A DNA stretch of 64,000 nt from Arthrobacter sp. MYb229 (GTDB lineage: Bacteria > Actinomycetota > Actinomycetes > Actinomycetales > Micrococcaceae), in the NCBI RefSeq assembly GCF_002975405.1, contig NZ_PCPS01000001.1, positions 744,001 to 808,000 of the forward strand, given 5' to 3'. How positions within the stretch are numbered: the stretch's first letter is position 1; each line of letters opens with the position of its first letter. Shown piece after piece: positions 19,931 to 30,497 of the stretch. The position numbers and the translations under genes are program-made. Below the pieces are notes generated by a model, which did no database searches, was not told the DNA's origin, and saw nothing but the letters and a program-made list of their open reading frames with translations.

Positions 19931-21505
19931 TTAGCTCGCAGCCTCAAGCAGCGCCGCGATACCCGCGGCGCGATCGGTTAGATTCACGCGCAGCACCGGA
20001 CGGCCGTGTTCGGCGTCCGCGAGCACCGCGCCGTCGCCGGTAGCCTGGGCGGTGATCAAACCGCCGAAGCTGTAGGCGCGGCCCGGGATCTCCAGGTCCT
20101 GCTCGTGGTTCGCGGTGACCTGCAGGAAGACCCCCTGGCGGGGGCCGCCCTTGTGGTACTGGCCGGTGGAGTGCAAGAAGCGTGGTCCCCAGCCGAAGGT
20201 CACCGGGCGTGAGGTGCGTTCGGCCAGCAGGTCGCGCAGCGCCTCCAGCTCCTTGTCGCCGTGGCGGTTCAGGTAGGCGTGGATGGACAGGTAGCCATCC
20301 TCGCCCAGCTGTGCGGTCAGCGCATCGAGCGCGCCGGCCAGGTCCGCGGCCTGCGTGCCGAACAGCTCGACGCTGCCGTCCACCGCATCCGGGGATCCGG
20401 CGGCCGGCGCGTCGAGCAGCGAGCGCGCGGCAATCTTGGCGGCCTCGACATCCGGCTGGTCAAACGGGTTGATGCCCAACAGGTAGCCGGCCACGGCGGT
20501 TGCGTACTCGAAGATCATGAACGAGGTGCCCAGCGGTGCACTGAGGTGGATCGCGGTGGCCTCCTCATCGATTTCCGCGGGCAGCTGCTCGTGCAGGTAG
20601 AGCGGCAGCACGTCGGCGGCCACCTGCTCCAGCTCGGGCGCGTCCGCGTGGGCCACCACGGGGAGCACTCCCTTGCCGAGCTTGCCGGTGGATTCGGCGA
20701 TGAGCTGTTCGGCCCAGTCCCCGAAGCCCGGCAGGGCGTCGCCGATTTCCGCGATAACCAGCTTGTCGCGGCCGGCGGTAACCAGCGCGGCGCCTAGGTG
20801 CAAGGCAATGTTGTCTTCGTCGTCGCCGCTGAGCAGGTCCGAGATCAACCCGGCCTCTTCGATCAGCGCTTCGATATCGGCCCCGGCAAGTCCCGAAGGC
20901 ACCAGCCCGAAGGCGGTCAGCGCCGAGTAGCGCCCGCCCACATTCGGGTCGGCGTTGAAGACCGCGCGCACGCCTTCCGGATTGTCCATCGGCGAACCCG
21001 GATCGGTGACGAGCACCAGTCGGGTAGCCGGATCGATGCCGGCGGCCTCGAAGGCCGCGGTGAAGGCGCGTCGCTGCGAATCGGTTTCCACGGTGGACCC
21101 CGATTTGGAGGCGACGACCACGACGGTGCGCTCCAGCTCGGTGTTCACGATCTCGGAAACCATCTGCGGGTCGGTGGTATCGCAGATGACCAGGTCGACC
21201 TCGTCATGCGCGGTGATCACCTCGGGTGCCAGCGAGGAGCCGCCCATGCCGCACAGGGCGATCCGGGTCAGGCCCTCGGCCAGCAGCTGCTCGCGCAGCT
21301 CAAGGATCTGCGGAAGCAGCTTCGCGGCGGCTTCGAAGGGCTGAGCCCAGCCCAGGCGCATGGCGGACTCGGCTTCGGCCTCGGCGCCCCACACGGTGGG
21401 GTCCTGGCCGGCGATGCGGCTGCCGATCTTGGCCTCGATGAGCTGCGGAAGCAGCCGGTCGACCGAGGCGAGGGCCGCGCCGGAAGTAACTAAGCCCAAC
21501 TCCAT
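19931..21505 (-). CDS. pgi: Glucose-6-phosphate isomerase
   Basis: Interconverts glucose 6-phosphate and fructose 6-phosphate; 524 aa. The sugar-phosphate-binding SIS motifs CGMGGSSLAPEV (about residue 84) and VASKSGSTVET (about 131) are present, and the C-terminus holds WGPRFLHSTGQYHKGGP. It belongs to the shorter transaldolase-linked type of Pgi found in actinobacterial pentose phosphate operons rather than the E. coli-like 550-aa type. It begins immediately after the tal stop. This places a link to glycolysis within the operon. Confidence 0.95.
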   Translation of the reverse strand: MELGLVTSGAALASVDRLLPQLIEAKIGSRIAGQDPTVWGAEAEAESAMRLGWAQPFEAAAKLLPQILELREQLLAEGLTRIALCGMGGSSLAPEVITAHDEVDLVICDTTDPQMVSEIVNTELERTVVVVASKSGSTVETDSQRRAFTAAFEAAGIDPATRLVLVTDPGSPMDNPEGVRAVFNADPNVGGRYSALTAFGLVPSGLAGADIEALIEEAGLISDLLSGDDEDNIALHLGAALVTAGRDKLVIAEIGDALPGFGDWAEQLIAESTGKLGKGVLPVVAHADAPELEQVAADVLPLYLHEQLPAEIDEEATAIHLSAPLGTSFMIFEYATAVAGYLLGINPFDQPDVEAAKIAARSLLDAPAAGSPDAVDGSVELFGTQAADLAGALDALTAQLGEDGYLSIHAYLNRHGDKELEALRDLLAERTSRPVTFGWGPRFLHSTGQYHKGGPRQGVFLQVTANHEQDLEIPGRAYSFGGLITAQATGDGAVLADAEHGRPVLRVNLTDRAAGIAALLEAAS

Positions 21506-22609
21506 CTACTTGGCCTCTTTCAAAGCCACAGACATGTCCTCGAGCAGTTCGTTCCAGGCGACGTCGAACTTCTGAACGCCTTCGACCTCGAGCAGCGACA
21601 CAACCTCGTTGTAGTCCACGCCCTGGGCCGCCAGCGCGTCGAGCACGCCGTTGGCCTGGGCGTAGCTGCCGGAAACCACGTTTCCGCGGATCTCCGCCTC
21701 CGCGGCGGTAGCCTCCAGGGTCTTTTCCGGCATGGTATTCACGGTCTGCGGTGCCACCAGTTCGGTGACGTACAGGGTGGATGGGTAGGCAGGATCCTTC
21801 ACGCCGGTCGAAGCCCACAGCGGACGCTGCACATTGGCCCCGGAGGCTGCCAGCGCTTCGTAGCGTGCCGAGGCGAAGGTCTCCTCGAAGACCTGGTAGG
21901 CCAGGCGGGCGTTGGCCACACCGGCCTGGCCGCGCAGGGCCAGTGCCGCCTCGGTGTCGATGGCGTTCAGGCGCTTGTCGATTTCCGAGTCCACGCGGGA
22001 AACGAAGAAGGAGGCGACCGAGTGGATCTTGGACAGGTCCAAGCCCTTGGCCTTGGCCTTCTCCAAGCCGATCAGGTACGCGTTGATGACCTCGCGGTAG
22101 CGTTCCAGCGAGAAGATCAGGGTGACGTTGACGCTGATGCCCGCCGCGATGGTTTCGGTGATGGCCTCCAGGCCGGCCAGCGTGGCGGGGATCTTGATGA
22201 GCACGTTTTCGCGGGCTACGCGTTCGTGCAGGGCCTTGGCCTGGACGATGGTCTGCGCGGTGTCGTGGGCCAGACGCGGGTCGACCTCGATGGACACCCG
22301 GCCGTCGAAGCCGTTGCTGGAGTCGTAGATCGGGCGGAACAGGTCGCAGGCGGCGGCAACGTCGTCGCTGGTGATCTCGGTTATCGCGTCTTCGACCGAC
22401 TTGTGGCGCTGCTCGGCGATGGCCTCGCCGTAGACCGCTGCGTTGGTCAGTGCCGCGGCGAAGATCGACGGGTTGGTGGTCACGCCGACGACGTTCTGCT
22501 CTTCGATGAGCTTGGCCAGCGAACCGCTGGTCAAACGCTCGCGGGAAAGGTCGTCCAGCCAGATCGAAACGCCGGCGTCGGACAGGGCCTGGGTATTTGG
22601 GTTACTCAT
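21506..22609 (-). CDS. tal: Transaldolase
   Basis: Transfers a dihydroxyacetone unit between sugar phosphates; 367 aa, the long actinobacterial/cyanobacterial type. The Schiff-base lysine lies in NVLIKIPAT near residue 139, and the N-terminal signature [13 protein letters not shown] lies near 42. It sits 17 bases after tkt and directly before pgi. Confidence 0.97.
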   Translation of the reverse strand: MSNPNTQALSDAGVSIWLDDLSRERLTSGSLAKLIEEQNVVGVTTNPSIFAAALTNAAVYGEAIAEQRHKSVEDAITEITSDDVAAACDLFRPIYDSSNGFDGRVSIEVDPRLAHDTAQTIVQAKALHERVARENVLIKIPATLAGLEAITETIAAGISVNVTLIFSLERYREVINAYLIGLEKAKAKGLDLSKIHSVASFFVSRVDSEIDKRLNAIDTEAALALRGQAGVANARLAYQVFEETFASARYEALAASGANVQRPLWASTGVKDPAYPSTLYVTELVAPQTVNTMPEKTLEATAAEAEIRGNVVSGSYAQANGVLDALAAQGVDYNEVVSLLEVEGVQKFDVAWNELLEDMSVALKEAK

Positions 22610-22626
22610 AATGTGTGCCAGTTCCT

Positions 22627-24729
22627 TTACTTAACAACTTTTTCGGCGGCTGCGACAACTGCATCGGTGGTGATCCCGAATTCGCTGTAGAGCTTCTTGT
22701 AGTCTGCGGATGCACCGAAGTGATCCAGGGAGATGATTTCGCCCGCGGCGCCGACCAGCTCGCGCCAGCCCTGGGCTACGCCGGCTTCCACCGAAACGCG
22801 GGCGGTGATGGCCGCCGGGAGCACCTCTTCGCGGTAGGCGGCGTCCTGCTTGGCGAACCATTCGAAGCTCGGCAGCGAGACGACGCGGGCGGCGATGTTC
22901 TTCGCGGCCAGTGCCTCGCGGGCCTCTACGGCCAGCTCGACCTCGGAGCCGGTGGCCAGCAAGATGACATCCGGGGTGGTCTCGGCGCCCTCGCGGACTG
23001 CCTCGGCCAGGATGTAGCCACCCTTCAGGGTGCCTTCGGCGCCGCGGAAGCCTGGTGTCGAACGGTCATAGATCGGCAGGTTCTGCCGGGAGAGCACGAT
23101 ACCCGATGGGGTGTCGGTCAGTTCCAGCATGCCGCGCCATGCGTAGGCGACCTCGTTGGCGTCTGCCGGGCGGACGACGTCGAAGTTCGGGATGATGCGC
23201 AAGGAGGCGAGCTGCTCCACCGGCTGGTGGGTCGGGCCGTCCTCGCCCAGGCCGATCGAGTCGTGGGTCCAGACGAAGATCGATGGGATGCCCATCAAGG
23301 CGGCCAGGCGGATGGCCGGACGCTGGTAGTCCGAGAAGATCAGGAAGGTTCCGGAGAACGCGCGGGTCGGGGAGGAGAGCACGATGCCGTTCACGATCGA
23401 CGCGGCGGCGTGCTCGCGGATGCCGAAGTGCAGGACGCGGCCGTAAGGGCTGGCATCCCAGGAATCGGTGGAGCGGCGCTCGGGTGCGAAGGACTTCGCG
23501 GTGGCGATGGTGGTGTTGTTCGAACCGGCGAGGTCCGCGGAGCCGCCCCACAGTTCGGGCAGCTCATCGGCGATCGCGTTGATGACCTTGCCCGAAGCGG
23601 CGCGCGTAGCCATGGTGGAACCCGGTTCGAAGGTCGGGATCTTTTCGGTCCAGCCCTCCGGCAGTTCCCCTGCCTGCAGGCGCTCAAGCAGCGCTGCCTC
23701 TTCGGGGTTGGCGCGCTTCCACGCCTCGAACGTCTCGTTCCAGGACTCGTGCAGCGCTGCGCCGCGGGTCACTACCTCGCGAGCGTGTGCGAGTACTTCC
23801 TCATCGATGTGGAAGGACTTCTCCGGGTCGAAGCCCAGAACATTCTTCAGCCCTGCGACTTCTTCGCCGCCGAGCTTCGAACCGTGGATGCCGCCGGTGT
23901 TCTGCTTGGTTGGCGAAGGCCAGCCGATGATGGTGCGCAGCGCGATCATCGAGGGACGGGAGGTCTCGGCCTTGGCGGCGCGGATCGCGGCGTCCAGGGC
24001 GTGCATGTCTTCGACGTATTCGCCGGTGACGGTCCAGTCCACGCGCTGGGTGTGCCAGCCGTAGGAGTCGTAGCGGCCCAGCACGTCTTCGGTGAACGCA
24101 ATGTCGGTGTCGTTCTCGATGGAGATCTTGTTGTCATCGTAAATGACGACGAGGTTGCCCAGTTCCTGGTGGCCCGCTAGCGAGGAGGCCTCGGAGGTGA
24201 CGCCCTCCTGCAGGTCGCCATCGGAGGCGATGACGTACACGGTGTGGTCAAACGGGCTGGTGCCGGCTTCTGCTGCCGGATCCAGCAGGCCGCGCATGCG
24301 GCGCTGGGAGTAAGCGAAGCCAACGGCCGAGGCCAGGCCCTGGCCCAAGGGGCCGGTGGTGATCTCCACGCCGGCGGTGTGGCCGTATTCCGGGTGGCCC
24401 GGAGTCTTCGCGCCCCAGGTGCGCAGCGCTTCGATGTCTTCCATCTCCAGGCCGTAGCCCGAGAGGAAGAGCTGCAGGTAGAGGGTCAGCGAGGTGTGAC
24501 CGGGGGAGAGCACAAAGCGGTCGCGACCGATCCAGTTCGGATCCTTCGGGTCGTGGCGCAGGTGCTTCTGGAAGATCAGGTACGCAGCCGGAGCCAAGCT
24601 CATGGCGGTACCGGGATGGCCGTTGCCAACTTTTTCTACTGCGTCGGCTGCCAAGACACGAGTGGTGTCGATGGCCTTATGATCCAACTCGGTAAGTGAG
24701 AACTCTTCTACTAAGGATTCAATCGCCAC
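22627..24729 (-). CDS. tkt: Transketolase
   Basis: Thiamine-diphosphate enzyme of the non-oxidative pentose phosphate pathway; 700 aa. The TPP/Mg motif [19 protein letters not shown] begins near residue 166 and ends at NKISIEND; the pyrimidine domain has [15 protein letters not shown] near 445 and a C-terminal transketolase domain follows. GTG start with GGAAGGAAC upstream. First gene of the minus-strand operon; it diverges from ctaB across a 699-base interval. Confidence 0.98.
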   Translation of the reverse strand: MAIESLVEEFSLTELDHKAIDTTRVLAADAVEKVGNGHPGTAMSLAPAAYLIFQKHLRHDPKDPNWIGRDRFVLSPGHTSLTLYLQLFLSGYGLEMEDIEALRTWGAKTPGHPEYGHTAGVEITTGPLGQGLASAVGFAYSQRRMRGLLDPAAEAGTSPFDHTVYVIASDGDLQEGVTSEASSLAGHQELGNLVVIYDDNKISIENDTDIAFTEDVLGRYDSYGWHTQRVDWTVTGEYVEDMHALDAAIRAAKAETSRPSMIALRTIIGWPSPTKQNTGGIHGSKLGGEEVAGLKNVLGFDPEKSFHIDEEVLAHAREVVTRGAALHESWNETFEAWKRANPEEAALLERLQAGELPEGWTEKIPTFEPGSTMATRAASGKVINAIADELPELWGGSADLAGSNNTTIATAKSFAPERRSTDSWDASPYGRVLHFGIREHAAASIVNGIVLSSPTRAFSGTFLIFSDYQRPAIRLAALMGIPSIFVWTHDSIGLGEDGPTHQPVEQLASLRIIPNFDVVRPADANEVAYAWRGMLELTDTPSGIVLSRQNLPIYDRSTPGFRGAEGTLKGGYILAEAVREGAETTPDVILLATGSEVELAVEAREALAAKNIAARVVSLPSFEWFAKQDAAYREEVLPAAITARVSVEAGVAQGWRELVGAAGEIISLDHFGASADYKKLYSEFGITTDAVVAAAEKVVK

Positions 24730-25428
24730 TGCGGCGTTCCTTCCATTCAGGCTTGGACGGGGTTTATCCCGCTGACACGCAATACGCCGTCGACCCTGCT
24801 ACCCGTAGTCGAGCTTTTTGGGGTATCAGGTGGCGACGGCGCGATTAGTGTCCACTGTATCGCGAATCGCTCTACGACTGTATGGGTTGAACAAACATGA
24901 CACGCACATTTTGCATCAATCTTTGACCCATCGAACATTGCCGAGAGCACAACCGGAGGGCGAGCCTCCCGCGGCCCGGGTTGCGGCAATGACCGGGCGA
25001 ACTGAATTAGGGACCTTCTGCTGCGCTCCGGCGCGGCGCGAATGCCGCGCCGTGGCCGGGCGGGGCCGTGGGGAAATGGTTATCGCGCGGAGCGCACTGG
25101 ACATCCAGGCGAGGTTGCGTTTGAAGCTTGGGAAAACCCTTGGTCAACAACGTTATATTCTTGTTTGTCTTTGAATTACAAACTTTGAAGATTGTTTATT
25201 CGGGACGGGATGGCGGTGCCGCCGCGCGGCGCGGGTGCCGGCTGGCGGAGGTCGTCCAGCATTGCGAAGCGTGCGCGGCTGCTCCTGGATGATGTCGGAG
25301 GGGGTAAAGATGACCGGAATCACGGAGTTGGCCTTGAATACTTACATCAAGCAACTACCGTCTGAGTTCTATTCGTCGTAGAATAGGTGGTGTCTGTCTT
25401 GTACCCGTGTAGAACTGAGTGCGTTTAA
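24730..25428. other. Gene-free divergent interval between tkt and ctaB
   Basis: 699 bases that must hold the promoters of the tkt operon (minus) and ctaB (plus). Short open frames on both strands look random and lack ribosome sites. A -10-like TAGAAT at 25379-25384, inside an imperfect TTCTA/TAGAA dyad, lies about 45 bases before the ctaB start. No RNA gene, repeat family or riboswitch was recognised. Confidence 0.5.
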
Positions 25429-26406
25429 TTGAAGACTCTTAGCGTCGCCGGATCGTTAGTACCGCGCTCATCGCGCCAACCTGACGAAAATGCTGGGGAT
25501 TTTGCCAAGCGCAAGGCCCGTGCCTATCTGGCGCTCACCAAGCCTCGCGTCGTAGAGCTGCTCCTGGTGAGCACCTTGCCGACAATGATCTTCGCAGAGC
25601 GCGGTTTCCCTGCCGTCTGGTTGATGGTTGCTACCATTCTTGGCGGTGCCATGGCCGCCGGCGCGGCAAGCGCATTCAACTGCTACCTCGATCGCGACAT
25701 GGATAAGTTGATGAAGCGCACCAAGGGGCGGCCTTTGGTTACCGGTGACGTCACCCCGCGCGAGGCCCTGATCTTCTCTTGGGTCTTGGCGATCGCATCG
25801 CTCGTAGTCTTCTGGTTCGGCACCAATCCGCTGGCCACGGCCCTGGGACTTGCCGCGATCCTTCTCTACGTAGTTCTCTACACGATGATCCTCAAGCGCC
25901 GCACCTCGCAGAACATCGTCTGGGGCGGCATTGCCGGTTGCATGCCGGTCCTTATCGCCTGGGCGGCGGTCACCGAGACCGTGGAATGGCCAGCGATCAT
26001 CCTATTCCTGGTGATTTTCCTTTGGACCCCGCCGCACTACTGGCCACTGTCCATGAAGTATGCAGATGATTACAACGCCGCCTCGGTGCCGATGCTAGGA
26101 GCGATCGCCAACGCCCGCCGTGTTTCGGTGCAGGTAGTTCTCTATGCCTGGGCCACGGTGGTCTGCTCCCTGCTGCTGCTGCCCATGGGCTATGCGGGCA
26201 TCGTCTACACCGCGATTGCCGGCGGGGCAGGCGTATGGTTCGTCTACGAGTCACATGTGCTCTACCGCGAAGCTCAGCGCGATCACAGCCCTGCCGAGAT
26301 GAATCGCAAGGCCATGAAGGTCTTCCATATTTCGATCACTTACCTATCGATCGTGTTCCTGGCGCTGGCTATTGACCCGTTCGTCGGCAGCCCGCTGTTT
26401 GGCTAA
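25429..26406 (+). CDS. ctaB: Protohaem IX farnesyltransferase (haem O synthase)
   Basis: Polytopic UbiA-type prenyltransferase (325 aa) that adds farnesyl to haem B, giving haem O for cytochrome oxidase. The first aspartate-rich motif [19 protein letters not shown] starts at residue 84 and the second, [10 protein letters not shown], lies near 214; about eight hydrophobic helices are seen. TTG start at 25429. Divergent from tkt and convergent with ctaA, the order also found in mycobacteria and corynebacteria. It supplies the substrate of CtaA encoded just downstream. Confidence 0.96.
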   Translation: MKTLSVAGSLVPRSSRQPDENAGDFAKRKARAYLALTKPRVVELLLVSTLPTMIFAERGFPAVWLMVATILGGAMAAGAASAFNCYLDRDMDKLMKRTKGRPLVTGDVTPREALIFSWVLAIASLVVFWFGTNPLATALGLAAILLYVVLYTMILKRRTSQNIVWGGIAGCMPVLIAWAAVTETVEWPAIILFLVIFLWTPPHYWPLSMKYADDYNAASVPMLGAIANARRVSVQVVLYAWATVVCSLLLLPMGYAGIVYTAIAGGAGVWFVYESHVLYREAQRDHSPAEMNRKAMKVFHISITYLSIVFLALAIDPFVGSPLFG

Positions 26407-26417
26407 GTAATACTCTG

Positions 26418-26455
26418 AAATCCCCGCTTCCATTGAGTTGGAGGCGGGGATTTTT
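26418..26455 (+). terminator. Intrinsic terminator of ctaB
   Basis: Stem AAATCCCCGCTTCCA paired with TGGAGGCGGGGATTT plus further T residues, 11 bases after the ctaB stop. A standard rho-independent shape. Confidence 0.88.
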
Positions 26456-26721
26456 GTCTCTTTGGACCCGATCCGACTGTCGCTGATGCTGCTTCCGGAA
26501 ATTTCTAACTGGCCGCGCTCCCGGTTTGGCTCTAGGCATCCCGTCCTCTGGCCGCTGCGGAGGCCATCGTGCTCAAGGGCAGAACCACCCACTGGGTCGC
26601 GCACTTTGACGCGGCGATACACTGTTGGTCGCGGGATTCGACCGAAGGTATGCTCGTTGCCGCCCTTGTGGCTGGTGGAAAGCATGCTTCGCAGAGCAGG
26701 CGCTAGCCCATGCGGATAGAG
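26456..26721. other. Spacer between convergent terminators of ctaB and ctaA
   Basis: 266 bases between two opposing terminators. A 93-codon plus-strand frame crosses the ctaB terminator and has no ribosome site or recognisable sequence, so I do not call a gene. Nothing else was recognised. Confidence 0.4.
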
Positions 26722-26755
26722 AAAAGGCTGGAAACCAGGTGGTTTCCAGCCTTTT
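26722..26755 (-). terminator. Intrinsic terminator of ctaA
   Basis: Perfect arms AAAAGGCTGGAAACC and GGTTTCCAGCCTTTT around a four-base loop, 18 bases past the ctaA stop on the minus strand. Ends in TTTT then CTCT. Confidence 0.88.
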
Positions 26756-26773
26756 GCCATACTGCCTGCGAAG

Positions 26774-27781
26774 TTAGTGCTGCTCGACGCGCTCGCTCTT
26801 CGGCAGCCTGGCCGCACGATCCCAGAGGTTCGTGGAGGCGACCATCAGCAGGCTCGCACCGAGCATATGCAGAAGGACCAAGCCGATGGGGAGCCCGGTG
26901 AAATGCTGGATGTAACCGAGGGCCGCCTGCAGGGCAATGACGAGGACCAACCACCAGCTGGCCGCACGGAGCTTGGCGTTGCCTCCGGTGCGGTAGGCCA
27001 GCACCAGGACGATCACCGTGGCAAGGACGAGCAAGTACACCGGGGCCGTGTGCATGCGCGTGACCAGCAGGGGATCGAAGAGGTGCCGGGGAGCGGTGGC
27101 GTCGCCGGCGTGCGGGCCGGTTCCGGTCACGATCGTCCCCATGATGACGGCAAGCATCGACAGGACCCAAGCGGCCGTCGCGAATTGCCCAATGGTCTTC
27201 GTCGTTGGCGGGGTGATGTCATGCTTCAGCTCGCGGCGGGTTCGGTTGACCAAGATCGTCGCCAGGCAAACCAGCGTGCCCGAAAGTATGAAGTGCAGAG
27301 AAACAACCCAGGGGTTCAGATCCGTCCAGACGGTAATGCCGCCGATCACGCCTTGAGCCGGAATGCCCGCCAGCAGCACCACTGCGAGCTTGAAGATCGA
27401 AGGGTGGCTCTTGCGCATATTCCAGATTGAAATTAAGAAAGCCACGGCAATTGCAAGCAGGACGAAGGTCAGCAGGCGGTTCCCGAACTCGATCAGCCCG
27501 TGGTAGCCCATTTCTGGAACCGGGGTCATCGACCCCGGGACGCAGTTGGGCCAGTGCGAGCAGCCGAGGCCGGACTTGGTCAATCGCACCGCACCACCGG
27601 TGACGATGATCCCAATCTGCGAAACCAAGGAGGCAATTGCCAGGCCGTGGACGATGCGGGTGACCTTCGGCGGCATAGTGCCTAGCCATGCGACGGCGGC
27701 AGCGACAATGATTCCGAAGAGGTCACCGATCTTGGCGAGCAACTTGGAAGCCCAGCTTCGTTTAGCTAGGTCTGAAGACAT
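26774..27781 (-). CDS. ctaA: Haem A synthase (CtaA/Cox15)
   Basis: Membrane haem-containing oxygenase (335 aa, about eight helices) that converts haem O to haem A. Conserved pieces include GGAVRLTKSGLGCSHWPNC near residue 62, with the paired histidines spread in helices (e.g. EFGNRLLTF, LHFILSG, HMHTAPV-like RMHTAPVY, LHMLGA). Convergent with ctaB and separated from it by opposing terminators. The ABC permease gene lies 27 bases upstream on the same strand, so co-transcription with that transporter is likely. Confidence 0.93.
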   Translation of the reverse strand: MSSDLAKRSWASKLLAKIGDLFGIIVAAAVAWLGTMPPKVTRIVHGLAIASLVSQIGIIVTGGAVRLTKSGLGCSHWPNCVPGSMTPVPEMGYHGLIEFGNRLLTFVLLAIAVAFLISIWNMRKSHPSIFKLAVVLLAGIPAQGVIGGITVWTDLNPWVVSLHFILSGTLVCLATILVNRTRRELKHDITPPTTKTIGQFATAAWVLSMLAVIMGTIVTGTGPHAGDATAPRHLFDPLLVTRMHTAPVYLLVLATVIVLVLAYRTGGNAKLRAASWWLVLVIALQAALGYIQHFTGLPIGLVLLHMLGASLLMVASTNLWDRAARLPKSERVEQH

Positions 27782-27808
27782 GGAAATCTCCCCTTCATGG
27801 TGTTCTGG

Positions 27809-28570
27809 TTAGTTCCACTTGAATAGTTTGATGGCGGCAAATGAACCAGCGGCGGCCCAAAGCACCAAGAAGATTACGCTTGCGATGCTGAACCGGCCTT
27901 CAATGAGCGCCGAGCGCATGGCGTCGCCGAGTGCGGCAGAGGGCAAGGCGTCCAGGGTCGGCTGGATCCAATGCGGCGCCATGCTCAGCGGGAAGAGCAC
28001 CCCGCCCACGCCGGCGAGCAGGATCCACGCCAAATTCGTGATTGCCAAGGTGGCTTCGGGGCGAACGGTGCCCGCAATCAACAGCCCCAGGGCGGTGAAG
28101 GCGGCTGCTCCGAGAAGCAAGAATAAAATTGCCGGAAGGATTCCAAACAGGTTTGGCTCCCATCCGAGCAGCAAGGCCACAAGGGTGATGAGGACTACCT
28201 GGATGGCCAGCACGGTGAGCACCGCGATGACCTTTCCGAAAATCAGGCCGGTCTTTCCCAGGGGAGTCGTGGAGAACATCCGCAGCACGCCATAGCGGCG
28301 GTCGAAGCCCGTTCCAATGCCCTGGCCCGTGAAGGCTGTAGAGATCACGCACAAGGCCAGCACGCCCGGGACGGCGGCATCAATGCTGCGCGGGGCAACG
28401 CCTTCGAGCAAGTCGGTAAAGGTCAGCCCGAACAAGGCGATGATAGGCAGCACCACCGCGAGCACTAGTTGCTCGCCATTGCTGAGCATCATGATCGTTT
28501 CGTATTTGCCCTGGAGCGCGATGCGCTTGGGGGTGGAAACCGCGTTGGATTTGGCAATAGTCTGGCTCAT
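27809..28570 (-). CDS. ABC transporter permease, export type (ABC-2)
   Basis: Membrane subunit (253 aa) with six predicted helices and a soluble N-terminus (residues 1-30), typical of ABC-2 exporters. Its start overlaps the ATPase stop by four bases, so both are made together. The pair between ctaA and the suf regulon is at the same place in M. tuberculosis (Rv1456c-Rv1457c-Rv1458c). The substrate is unknown; a tie to haem or cytochrome assembly is only contextual. Confidence 0.85.
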   Translation of the reverse strand: MSQTIAKSNAVSTPKRIALQGKYETIMMLSNGEQLVLAVVLPIIALFGLTFTDLLEGVAPRSIDAAVPGVLALCVISTAFTGQGIGTGFDRRYGVLRMFSTTPLGKTGLIFGKVIAVLTVLAIQVVLITLVALLLGWEPNLFGILPAILFLLLGAAAFTALGLLIAGTVRPEATLAITNLAWILLAGVGGVLFPLSMAPHWIQPTLDALPSAALGDAMRSALIEGRFSIASVIFLVLWAAAGSFAAIKLFKWN

Positions 28571-29523
28571 GCGGGTTCCTCCTTTTGCGCGAATTCCAGA
28601 AAAACATCTTCGAGGCTACGTGCCTGCAGATTCATATGCTTAGGCAGGATTCCCTCGCGTGCCCACCAGCTGGTGAGCCAGTGCAGATGCTCCGCGGTGC
28701 TCACCCCGGTCAAGTGGTACTCGCCGGGAGTGGTTTCGCTCAAGTGCAGGCCTGCGGGGGGTTGCGGGAGCGTGAGGCCAGGTGCCGCGCCAAAACCCAC
28801 GGGGCGGGTCTCATGCTCGGCGGCGGCCAGCGTCGTCAATTCTGCGACGGTGCCCTGCGCAACGGTGCGGCCCTTGTCGATGATGTACACGTAATCACTC
28901 AGGCGTTGCGCGTCATCCATCAGATGGGTGGTGAGCACGATCGCCTTGCCGGCGTCGCGCTGTTCGCTGATCAGATCGAAAACTACTTGACGCGACTGTG
29001 GGTCCAGACCCGCGCTTGGCTCGTCCAAGAACAAGACTTCGGGGTCCCCGGCCAGCGCCAGGGCCAAAGCGACGCGTTGCTTTTGGCCGCCTGAAAGCCT
29101 GCGGATGGTGCGGCTGCCAAAGGATTCGAGATCTAAACGCACTATCAGCGCATCGATATCTATTGGGTTCTTGTACATGGCCGCGACATGGCGCAGCAAC
29201 GGAACCGGGCGCATCGAGGGAGGCAGCCCGCCGTCCTGCAGCATTACGCCGACACGCGAGCGGAGGGCCGGATTGTCCCCGTAGGGATCTTGGCCGAGCA
29301 ATTGCACCGTTCCGCCTACAGGGCGCATAAGCCCCTGGGCGCAGGCGAGGGTCGTTGACTTGCCGGCGCCATTGGAGCCGAGAAGCGTGGTGACCTGCCC
29401 GGGGAAAGCTTTGAGGGAGACGGAATCCAGGACCCTGAGCATGCGATTATTCAGCGCAGGAACCGGTCCCAGATCCTTGCTCAGCTCATTGATGATGAGG
29501 CTGGGAGTAACTGAAGACACCAC
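28567..29523 (-). CDS. ABC transporter ATP-binding protein
   Basis: ATPase (318 aa) of the exporter above. Walker A GSNGAGKST near residue 49, signature RLSGGQKQRVALALALAG near 141, Walker B EVLFLDEPSAGLD near 161, and the switch His in VLTTHLMDDA near 196 are all present. The last 90 residues form a C-terminal extension as in DrrA/CcmA-type ATPases. It diverges from sufR across 188 bases. Confidence 0.92.
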   Translation of the reverse strand: MVSSVTPSLIINELSKDLGPVPALNNRMLRVLDSVSLKAFPGQVTTLLGSNGAGKSTTLACAQGLMRPVGGTVQLLGQDPYGDNPALRSRVGVMLQDGGLPPSMRPVPLLRHVAAMYKNPIDIDALIVRLDLESFGSRTIRRLSGGQKQRVALALALAGDPEVLFLDEPSAGLDPQSRQVVFDLISEQRDAGKAIVLTTHLMDDAQRLSDYVYIIDKGRTVAQGTVAELTTLAAAEHETRPVGFGAAPGLTLPQPPAGLHLSETTPGEYHLTGVSTAEHLHWLTSWWAREGILPKHMNLQARSLEDVFLEFAQKEEPA

Positions 29524-29658
29524 AGCATTCTACGTCATGTCGAAGTCAAGGGCTCTGAGTCCTTTGTCACGAAGGCTCGAGTTCGTTTTGCGTGCGGAGG
29601 ATGATGGTTGTAGCGGAAGAGAAAATCCGCGAGATTTCCAAGGTGACAAGCTCTACCT

Positions 29659-29678
29659 TAGTAAGTCCTTCCTTACTA
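29659..29678. promoter_or_regulatory. Candidate SufR operator upstream of the suf operon
   Basis: Perfect inverted repeat TAGTAAG-N6-CTTACTA, 33 bases before the sufR start. It lies next to a -10-like TAGGCT at 29683-29688, so a bound dimer would block transcription. SufR proteins autoregulate from dyads upstream of their own gene. The half-site differs from the ACACT/TGTGA dyad described for M. tuberculosis, so this is inference from symmetry and position. Confidence 0.6.
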
Positions 29679-29711
29679 GACGTAGGCTAAAAATATAGGC
29701 ATGCTTGTGTT

Positions 29712-30497
29712 GTGTATTCATCTAATTCAGACACAGCTAGTACCACAACTGGCACTACGGTTGACGCGGTTGGGGATACTGAGGAGCGCACGCGAGACCG
29801 AGTTCTGAACGCAGTCCTTGAAGATGGACCGGTCAGTGCAGCCGAGCTTGGCACCAAGCTCGGGTTCACGCCCGCGGCGGTTCGGCGTCACCTCGATGCC
29901 TTGTCCAAATCCGGACTGGTAGAGGTGAAGCTGGTAGCCAACCAGAAGTCGGGCGCAGGCCGTCCGTCCCGTCGGTACGTACTTTCGCACCGGGGACAGA
30001 CAAAACTGGGCAATGACTACCTGGATATCGCCACCCAGGCACTTAAGGTGTTGGGGGATGCGGCGGGAGAAGATGCGATTCGCAAATTCGCCCAGGACCG
30101 TTTCGCGACGATGGAAAGCCGCTATGCGAAAGCGTTAGACGGTGTTGAAGGGTTGGAGGAGCGAGCAGCGAAGCTAAGCGAATTACTTAGCTCCGATGGT
30201 TTCGTTGGCTACACCCGCAAGGTTGAAGCGAAGGTTTCAACAGCACTAATGCGCAGCGTTCAGCTGTGCCAGGGGCATTGCCCCATACAAGATTTGGCAC
30301 GCGAGTTTCCGGTGTTTTGCGACATGGAAACTGAAATGTTTGCCCGGCTGGTCGGTGTCGACGTGAGAAGGCTGTCGACGCTAGCCGGCGGCGGACATGT
30401 GTGCACGACCCACATCCCTGTGGGTCGCGGAAAGGCGCCAATACGCGCTGAGAAGAGAACTCGAATCAAGTTCACGAAGCAGGAGAGGCCGCGATGA
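29712..30497 (+). CDS. sufR: SufR, iron-sulfur-sensing repressor of the suf operon
   Basis: DeoR/ArsR-like winged-helix regulator (261 aa) with an Fe-S cluster sensor. The helix-turn-helix spans about residues 28-80 ([20 protein letters not shown]). The sensor part holds Cys186, Cys190, Cys203 and Cys231, which provide the cluster ligands in this family. Holo-SufR represses suf; loss of cluster derepresses. GTG start. The stop overlaps the sufB start as ATGA, and an upstream perfect dyad is the likely operator. The C-terminus is basic ([17 protein letters not shown]). Confidence 0.94.
   Translation: MYSSNSDTASTTTGTTVDAVGDTEERTRDRVLNAVLEDGPVSAAELGTKLGFTPAAVRRHLDALSKSGLVEVKLVANQKSGAGRPSRRYVLSHRGQTKLGNDYLDIATQALKVLGDAAGEDAIRKFAQDRFATMESRYAKALDGVEGLEERAAKLSELLSSDGFVGYTRKVEAKVSTALMRSVQLCQGHCPIQDLAREFPVFCDMETEMFARLVGVDVRRLSTLAGGGHVCTTHIPVGRGKAPIRAEKRTRIKFTKQERPR

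Noticed and set aside
24818-25174. 118-codon plus-strand frame in the tkt-ctaB interval
   Set aside because: No ribosome site, no recognisable sequence, and composition like the non-coding surroundings.
26438-26719. 93-codon frame between ctaB and ctaA
   Set aside because: It begins inside the ctaB terminator and has no family features.
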